NCBI RefSeq assembly: GCF_021545335.1
Contig: NZ_CP089312.1
Location: 5,270,001-5,334,000, forward strand
Direction of reading: 5' to 3'
Length of the DNA stretch: 64,000 nt
Source of the DNA: Streptomyces sp. GQFP
GTDB lineage: Bacteria; Actinomycetota; Actinomycetes; Streptomycetales; Streptomycetaceae
The notes under the pieces are model-generated. The model did not search any database. It was given only the letters and a program-made list of their open reading frames with translations, and had not been told where the DNA came from. Both the position numbers and the translations under genes were made by a program. Shown piece after piece: positions 59,469-64,000 of this stretch (within the stretch, counting starts at the first letter, position 1; every line of letters begins with the position of its first letter).

Positions 59469-60281
59469 TCACGAACCTGCCGGAGGAGCCAGCGGCGCCC
59501 GGCTGACCCGTATCTTCGACTGCCCGTGCGGGCGTTCCTCCCAGTCCTGCATGAAGCGGGCCTCCAGGCCGTGGCGGCGGGCCAGGGCCAGGAGGGTCTC
59601 CGTGCGGTAGTAGAAGTCCTCGCGCAGGACCTGGTGTTCGGTGCCCTCGGTGCGGTCGAAGGTGAAGTCGAAGAAGCCGGTGTCGGTCAGTATCCGGCCG
59701 ACATGGCTCAGGCACTCCTCGATGACCTCCGGCGGTGAGTGCGAGAAGACGCTGTGCGCGTGGACGACGTCGAAGTGGTCGCTGGGCAGGAAGTCCAGGG
59801 TGAGGTCGCCGGTGATGGTGAGGTGCGGCAGCTTGTCCTGGAGGCCGCGCTCCGTGAGCGTCTTCTTGGCGGCGACCAGGATGTCGGGCGAGATGTCGAT
59901 GCCGTAGTAGTGCCCGGTGTCGAGGTGCTCGATGAAGCGCCAGCCGCCGCGCAGGTTGCCGCAGCCGATGTCGAGCATGCGGTGCTCGGGGCGCAGCCCG
60001 TGCTCGACGAGGTAGTCGAACTGCATCTGCCCGAGTGCCAGCCAGCGGTCATGGGTCCGGCTGCCGACCGCGGCCTCCGGACTGCGGGCCGTGTCGGCGG
60101 CCATCACGGCCCGGTAGTAGCCGACGTGGTCGGGGTGCTTCATCCGCAGCCAGGCGTCCCGGCCCGCGCGGCGCAGGTACGGGGCGACCCGGCCGGGGTT
60201 GCGCAGGGCGTAGCCGACCTTGTGGGTGAGGGCGGCACGGTTGCTGCGGATCTTCTTCGGCGACTTGGTGTCGGCGGGCAT
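59469..60281 (-). CDS. SAM-dependent methyltransferase (class I)
   Basis: 270 residues from ATG 60281 with GGAGGT. A basic, helical N-terminus (SPKKIRSNRAALTHKVGYAL, AWLRMKHPDHVGYYRAVM) precedes the Rossmann domain: motif I MLDIGCGNLRGGWRF, then YYGIDISPDILVAAKKTL, HFDVVHAHSVFSHSPPEVIE and the last strand TGFFDFTFDRTEG. Substrate unknown; a lipid or sugar is possible from the basic N-terminus. It lies downstream of the ABC/GntR operon with a 160-bp gap. Confidence 0.87.
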   Translation of the reverse strand: MPADTKSPKKIRSNRAALTHKVGYALRNPGRVAPYLRRAGRDAWLRMKHPDHVGYYRAVMAADTARSPEAAVGSRTHDRWLALGQMQFDYLVEHGLRPEHRMLDIGCGNLRGGWRFIEHLDTGHYYGIDISPDILVAAKKTLTERGLQDKLPHLTITGDLTLDFLPSDHFDVVHAHSVFSHSPPEVIEECLSHVGRILTDTGFFDFTFDRTEGTEHQVLREDFYYRTETLLALARRHGLEARFMQDWEERPHGQSKIRVSRAPLAPPAGS

Positions 60282-60390
60282 GGTGATGCGACCTCCGTCG
60301 TACAAGGAGCTTCGTACCGAGGGCCTTCGTACAAGGGTCGGCCCGGGGTGTGGGGATGACAACCGGGGGGTGGGGTGGTAGCCCCGGGAT

Positions 60391-60434
60391 ATGGCCTGGT
60401 GGCAGGGCCGCCATGGCCTGGTGGCAGGGCCGCC
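60391..60434. repeat. 22-bp direct repeat, two copies
   Basis: ATGGCCTGGTGGCAGGGCCG plus CC occurs twice, end to end (60391-60412 and 60413-60434), immediately before the permease stop region on the minus strand. Simple local duplication. Confidence 0.85.
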
Positions 60435-60441
60435 GACGCGG

Positions 60442-61458
60442 TCAGACGCGTCGGCGCAGCAGCAGCGCCGTGGCCGCCGTGAGCAGGAGCGCGAGGCCGC
60501 CGAGGACGGCGGTGTCGGTCCACTGGAAGGCCCAGTAGTCGCCGGCGGGATTCGCCTCGTAGAAGCGGGAGACGTACCCGCCCTCGGCCATGCACCGTCT
60601 CAGCTCGGCGCCGGACGGGTAGGGGCAGGTCAGGACGTCGTCGCGGCGCCCGGAGGCGGTGATCAGGCCGTAGTGGCCGACCGACCACTTGTCGGCCATG
60701 GACTCCTTGGGGGCACTTCCGGCGCTGATGTAGGTGCGCGGCGGGACCAGCAGACGGGTCCGGTGCGCCCACTCCAGCAGAAGCGTCATCCCTCCGGTCA
60801 CCAGGAGGGTCAGGCTCATCGCCGCCAGGACACGGCGGGCCAGCAGCCCCAGCAGGGTCCCGGCCGCCAGGCCGAACAGGGCGGCGGCGACGACGCGCGG
60901 GCCCGAGCCGCCGAGTGCCGTGTTCTCGTACCAGAAGAGGCCGTAGCTGTGGTCGGCGGCCGGTCGCCACCACCACGCGAACACTCCCGCGAGCAGCCCG
61001 GAGAGCACCACCGTGCTCACCGCGGCGAGGGCGAACCGCGAGGTGAACCACTGGCCACGGCTCACCCCCTGGACGAGAACCGTGCGATGCGTGCCCAGTT
61101 CCCGGTCGCGGCCCAGCAACGGGGCACCCCAGAAGACGCCGATCAGGATGGGCAGCGCGAGGTTCAGCACGCCGAGGTAGCGCAGCGGCTCGATGTCCAG
61201 CAGCAGGGGCAGCCCGGTACCGGAGCCCGCGCAGGACAGCGGCCCGGGGTCGCAGTGGTCGAACAGCCCGCTGCGCAGGTCGCCCAGGATGCCCGCACGG
61301 GAGTACGCGGCAACCGCACCGACGACGACCAGGACGACCGCACCGACACCGACGAGCACGCGCTGCTGACGCCAGGCGAGCCAGAGGGAGCCGTTCCAAA
61401 GGGAGCTGCTTCGAAGGGAGTTGCCCCAAGGAAGGTTGCTCCGGAGGGAGTTGTTCAT
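60442..61458 (-). CDS. ABC transporter permease subunit
   Basis: 338 residues from ATG 61458 (overlaps the ATPase stop in ATGA). The N-terminus contains NSLRS-type repeats (MNNSLRSNLPWGNSLRSSSL) from a local duplication. Six membrane segments (VGVGAVVLVVVGAVAAYS; YLGVLNLALPILIGVFWGAP; LLAGVFAWWW) with a large outer loop near the end (GHYGLITASGRRDDVLTCPY with paired Cys). Partner of the ATPase upstream; with the GntR gene this is a YtrA-type operon. Substrate unknown. Confidence 0.82.
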   Translation of the reverse strand: MNNSLRSNLPWGNSLRSSSLWNGSLWLAWRQQRVLVGVGAVVLVVVGAVAAYSRAGILGDLRSGLFDHCDPGPLSCAGSGTGLPLLLDIEPLRYLGVLNLALPILIGVFWGAPLLGRDRELGTHRTVLVQGVSRGQWFTSRFALAAVSTVVLSGLLAGVFAWWWRPAADHSYGLFWYENTALGGSGPRVVAAALFGLAAGTLLGLLARRVLAAMSLTLLVTGGMTLLLEWAHRTRLLVPPRTYISAGSAPKESMADKWSVGHYGLITASGRRDDVLTCPYPSGAELRRCMAEGGYVSRFYEANPAGDYWAFQWTDTAVLGGLALLLTAATALLLRRRV

Positions 61459-62369
61459 GCCGCAGCCGCCTCGGAGCGCGAAGTGTCGTCGTCGTTCGCC
61501 CGGAGCCGCCCGACCAGGATGTCCTCCAACTTGGGCCGCTCCACATGCCAGTCGCCGCTCAGCGGACCGCGCCGCCGGATCAGCGCGGTCATCTGCCGCC
61601 CTGTGACCCAGAGTTGTACGACGGTGTGCCCGTCGGCGGCCAGGGTGTCGGCCTGGTCGGCGTGCCCGGTGATCAGGACATGGCTCTCGCGCAGCGCGTT
61701 CGCGTCCTCGCTCAGCTCGACCCGGCCGCCCCGCAGCAGCAGCACCCAGTCGCAGGTCTGCTCCAGCTCGGGCAGGACGTGCGACGCGAGCACGATGCTG
61801 GTGCCGTACTCGGCGGCCTCGGTCATCAGCGCCGCCATGATCTCGCCGCGCGCCACGGGGTCGAGGTCGGCCATCGGCTCGTCGAGCAGCAGCAGTTGGG
61901 GCCGTTTGCCGAGCGCGAGGGCAAGGGCGACCCGGGTCCGCTGCCCGGGGGACAGTTCACCGACGCGGACGGTGAGCGGGATGCCGCCCTCCTGGACGGT
62001 CCGCTCGGCGGCGCCCATGTCCCACTCGACGTTCAGCTTCTCGCCCATCCGCAGGGTGTCCGCCACGGTGAAACGCGGGTAGAGCGCCTTCTCCTGGGTG
62101 AGCAGCGCGACCTTGGCCCGCGCCTCGGGCGTACCCGGTACGGCGTCCAGCACCCGTATCTCCCCGTCCCCGGCCCGCAACAGCCCACCGGCCAGCTGCA
62201 ACAGGGTGCTCTTCCCGGCGCCGTTGCGCCCGACGAGGGCGGTGATCCGCCCGCCGGGAACGGTGAACTCGCAGTCCCGCAGGGCCCATTCACCCCGCGC
62301 CCGATACCGGAACCCGAGCCCCGTGGCACGCAGCGCGGCGGGAGAGTCGCCCCCGGTGCCCCTGGTCAT
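61455..62369 (-). CDS. ABC transporter ATP-binding protein
   Basis: 304 residues from ATG 62369. Walker A GRNGAGKSTLLQL, signature ELSPGQRTRVALALALG, Walker B LLLLDEPMADLD and a switch His in VLASHVLPELEQT. The last 80 residues (QADTLAADGHTVVQLWVTGR) are an accessory beta domain. Second gene of the GntR-ABC operon, coupled by ATGA on both sides. Probably drives export or resistance, as YtrB-type ATPases do. Confidence 0.92.
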   Translation of the reverse strand: MTRGTGGDSPAALRATGLGFRYRARGEWALRDCEFTVPGGRITALVGRNGAGKSTLLQLAGGLLRAGDGEIRVLDAVPGTPEARAKVALLTQEKALYPRFTVADTLRMGEKLNVEWDMGAAERTVQEGGIPLTVRVGELSPGQRTRVALALALGKRPQLLLLDEPMADLDPVARGEIMAALMTEAAEYGTSIVLASHVLPELEQTCDWVLLLRGGRVELSEDANALRESHVLITGHADQADTLAADGHTVVQLWVTGRQMTALIRRRGPLSGDWHVERPKLEDILVGRLRANDDDTSRSEAAAA

Positions 62370-62779
62370 ACGTCCTCCTCGATCTTCTGCCTGTCATGGG
62401 CGTCCAGGGCGGCGGTGACCATGGCCAGGACGTCGGCGCGTTCGAGCCCAGCGGCCCGCGCCCGTGAGGTCCACTCGGCCAGGTCGGCACGGAGCGGCGA
62501 ATCGTCCTCCGCACCGGGCCGGGCGAGCGACCGCGTCACGAACGTCCCCAGCCCGCGCCGCAGTTCGACCAGGCCGGCCTGCTCCATGTCGCGATAGGCG
62601 CGGAGCACGGTGTTGGGGTTGATGGCGGTCGCCGCCACCACCTCCCTGGCCGTGGGCAACTTGTCCCCGACCTTCAATGTGCCCATCCGCAGCGCCCGTT
62701 CGGTCTGCTCGACGATCTGCACATAGGCCGGGACACCGCTGCCACGGTCGATCCGGTACTCGACCACGTCACCATCCAT
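62366..62779 (-). CDS. YtrA-subfamily GntR regulator
   Basis: 137 residues. A winged helix (PAYVQIVEQTERALRMGTLK, VGDKLPTAREVVAATAINPN, VLRAYRDMEQAGLVELRRGL) with the short helical tail of the YtrA group (EWTSRARAAGLERADVLAMV), which is too small to bind a large ligand. First gene of the ABC operon, so probably its repressor. An inverted repeat covers its start codon, and a TAATAC -10 element lies just upstream. Confidence 0.9.
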   Translation of the reverse strand: MDGDVVEYRIDRGSGVPAYVQIVEQTERALRMGTLKVGDKLPTAREVVAATAINPNTVLRAYRDMEQAGLVELRRGLGTFVTRSLARPGAEDDSPLRADLAEWTSRARAAGLERADVLAMVTAALDAHDRQKIEEDV

Positions 62780-62808
62780 GCTTGTATTAATTCATTAATG
62801 GAAGCATG
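62777..62808. promoter_or_regulatory. YtrA operator over the start codon
   Basis: CATGCTT (62777-62783) and AAGCATG (62802-62808) are a perfect 7-bp inverted pair around ATTAAT-TC-ATTAAT. On the minus strand TAATAC is about 5 bases from the ATG, suggesting a leaderless transcript blocked by the bound repressor. Confidence 0.55.
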
Positions 62809-62836
62809 CTGGAGGTACGGCAGGGATGTCAACCTG

Positions 62837-64000
62837 ATGTCAATTGGAACCACCACCGCGCGCGCGTCCCTGGCCACGGCCGTCGCGCTGACCCTGGCCG
62901 CCGTCGCCCAGCAGTTACTGCTGGTCGCGGGCCTGGGCGCCCTGCTCCCCGGCTGGCAGCCCTGGCCCTTCCTGCTGGCAGCGGCCCCCGCCTGGTGGCT
63001 GGCACGCCCACTGTGGGCCCACGCGGACCTCCCTCGCCCCACCGCACGGGCGATACGCGCACTGCACCGCATACCACCCCCGGTATACCTGGCGACCGTC
63101 CTGGCACTGGCGACCGCGGCCTGGGCGGTCCTCCAGCAGCACGAGCCGTACCTCGGCCACGAGGAGGCGGTGTACGCCAACAAGGCCCGCGCCTGGACCG
63201 ACGGCACCCCCGACGCGGGCTGGGGCGAGTACCGTCCGCCCGGACTCCCGGCCCTCGGCCGCCTCGCCCTCGCTCTCCACAACGACGTGGGCAGCCTGCG
63301 TACGACGGCGCTCCTGCTCACCCTCTTCACCCTGACGGCGACCTACCTGACCGCGGCCCGCTGGACGACACCCCGCCGAGCGGTGGTCGTGACCCTCCTC
63401 CTGCTCTCGGGCCTCGGATTCCTGCGCCGGGTACCGCAGTTCCTCAACGACATAGGCGCCACAGGCCTGTTGCTGATCGTCGTCTTCCTCCTGACCCGCG
63501 CCCAGGAGGTACGCCGCTCCCGCGCCCTGCCCCTCGCGGCGGCCGTGGCGGTGGCCGCCTTCTACCTCCGCTACGGCAGCACGGGCAACCTCCTGGCGAT
63601 CGCGCTGGCCGCGCTGTTCGCGTACGGCCCGCGCGCCTGGCTTGCACAGGGCCGCCGCCTGGCAGCCGCGCTGGCCGTCCTCGCCCTCGGCCTGCTGCCC
63701 CACTTCGTCCACGCCACACAGGTCACAGGATCACCGTTCGGCCTGATCCTGTGGGCGGGCACCCAGGCCAACCGCGTCTACGTCGGCGACGGCCTCGTCT
63801 ACTACCTGGCGATCTTCCCGTACCGCCTGGCCGGAGACCTGGGAGCGGTGGTGATGACGGCGGGCCTGCTCCTGGCGGCAAGCGCGCTGCGTACGCGAGG
63901 GGACTCCGCGCGCAGCGCCCGCCGGGTCTTCCTGGCCTCGACGGCGGTCCTGATCCTCGTCGTCCTGGGTCTCGCGACGGACGGCGAACCGCGCTTCGTC
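62837..64000 (+). CDS. GT39/ArnT-like membrane glycosyltransferase (3' partial)
   Basis: Starts at ATG 62837 and runs off the window; 388 codons are visible. Many hydrophobic segments (LATAVALTLAAVAQQLLLVA, YLATVLALATAAWAVL) and the first-loop acidic motif YLGHEEAVYANKARAWTDG, followed by YRPPGLPAL, match GT39/PMT-type enzymes that take sugar from a polyprenyl phosphate. RFLRRVPQFLNDIGATGL-like and RYGSTGNLLAIALA blocks are also family features. It is divergent from the YtrA operon. A third polyprenol-dependent transferase in the window besides those at 1.2 and 57.7 kb. Confidence 0.82.
   Translation, partial: MSIGTTTARASLATAVALTLAAVAQQLLLVAGLGALLPGWQPWPFLLAAAPAWWLARPLWAHADLPRPTARAIRALHRIPPPVYLATVLALATAAWAVLQQHEPYLGHEEAVYANKARAWTDGTPDAGWGEYRPPGLPALGRLALALHNDVGSLRTTALLLTLFTLTATYLTAARWTTPRRAVVVTLLLLSGLGFLRRVPQFLNDIGATGLLLIVVFLLTRAQEVRRSRALPLAAAVAVAAFYLRYGSTGNLLAIALAALFAYGPRAWLAQGRRLAAALAVLALGLLPHFVHATQVTGSPFGLILWAGTQANRVYVGDGLVYYLAIFPYRLAGDLGAVVMTAGLLLAASALRTRGDSARSARRVFLASTAVLILVVLGLATDGEPRFV

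Overview
The window is about 64 kb of very GC-rich DNA with the look of a Streptomyces chromosome core: strong G/C at third codon positions, GTG and TTG starts, short overlapping operons, and neighbours I remember from S. coelicolor (sigN, sigF, a serine tRNA, tadA and its partner, then upp and a LytR-C-domain protein). That placement rests on memory of families and synteny, not on a search. No rRNA, CRISPR array, prophage or complete insertion sequence was seen.

Layout. 1-3.5 kb: a lipid-linked-sugar pair (DPM-like transferase fused to GtrA, then an ArnT-like GT39 transferase). 3.5-6.1 kb: an EmrB/QacA-type exporter and a TetR regulator; inverted copies of a dispersed repeat lie on both sides of the regulator. 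6.1-9.9 kb: a PPOX-type flavoprotein and hypotheticals, one carrying an N-terminal motif found in eCIS-linked proteins. 9.9-14.1 kb: a MarR-controlled exporter with carboxypeptidase-regulatory-like modules, and a YceI protein carrying the same module. 14.2-18.1 kb: UTRA/GntR regulators, small hypotheticals and a decayed gene. 18.1-25.4 kb: the conserved sigma factor / tRNA / tadA / upp block. 25.4-28.3 kb: HerA-like ATPase, two small proteins and an HhH-GPD glycosylase.

28.5-32.5 kb holds the most distinctive unit: a consensus-like iron box in front of a three-gene, translationally coupled operon. Its first gene fuses an Ntn-type (penicillin-acylase family) amidase to a siderophore-type (IucB/AlcB) acyltransferase; a DUF985 cupin and an SDR follow. 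32.6-38.1 kb: a CopC-CopD copper protein, convergent with a two-gene McrC/McrB-like restriction system. 38.0-39.6 kb: a broken membrane glycosyltransferase with two apparent one-base frameshifts and a 58-bp palindromic element flanked by a 4-bp direct repeat; removing the element and one repeat copy restores the local frame. It also carries five perfect 30-bp repeats.

39.9-46.6 kb: a coupled galactoside uptake and degradation operon (binding protein, two permeases, GH36, GH42). 46.6-53.3 kb: a zinc-finger membrane protein, an epoxide-hydrolase-like enzyme, an alpha carbonic anhydrase, a truncated ATP-grasp gene and a coupled RutA / isochorismatase-fold amidase pair. 53.6-57.6 kb: a PAS-GAF-SpoIIE-HATPase signalling protein and an RTX-like secreted protein. 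57.7-64 kb: a GT87-like membrane protein, a glycosidase remnant, a small Cys-rich protein, a methyltransferase, a YtrA-type GntR/ABC operon and the start of another GT39-like protein that runs off the window.

Recurring themes are polyprenol-dependent glycosylation at the membrane, stress sigma control (sigN, sigF and a multi-domain phosphatase), and gene decay by small insertions and frameshifts.
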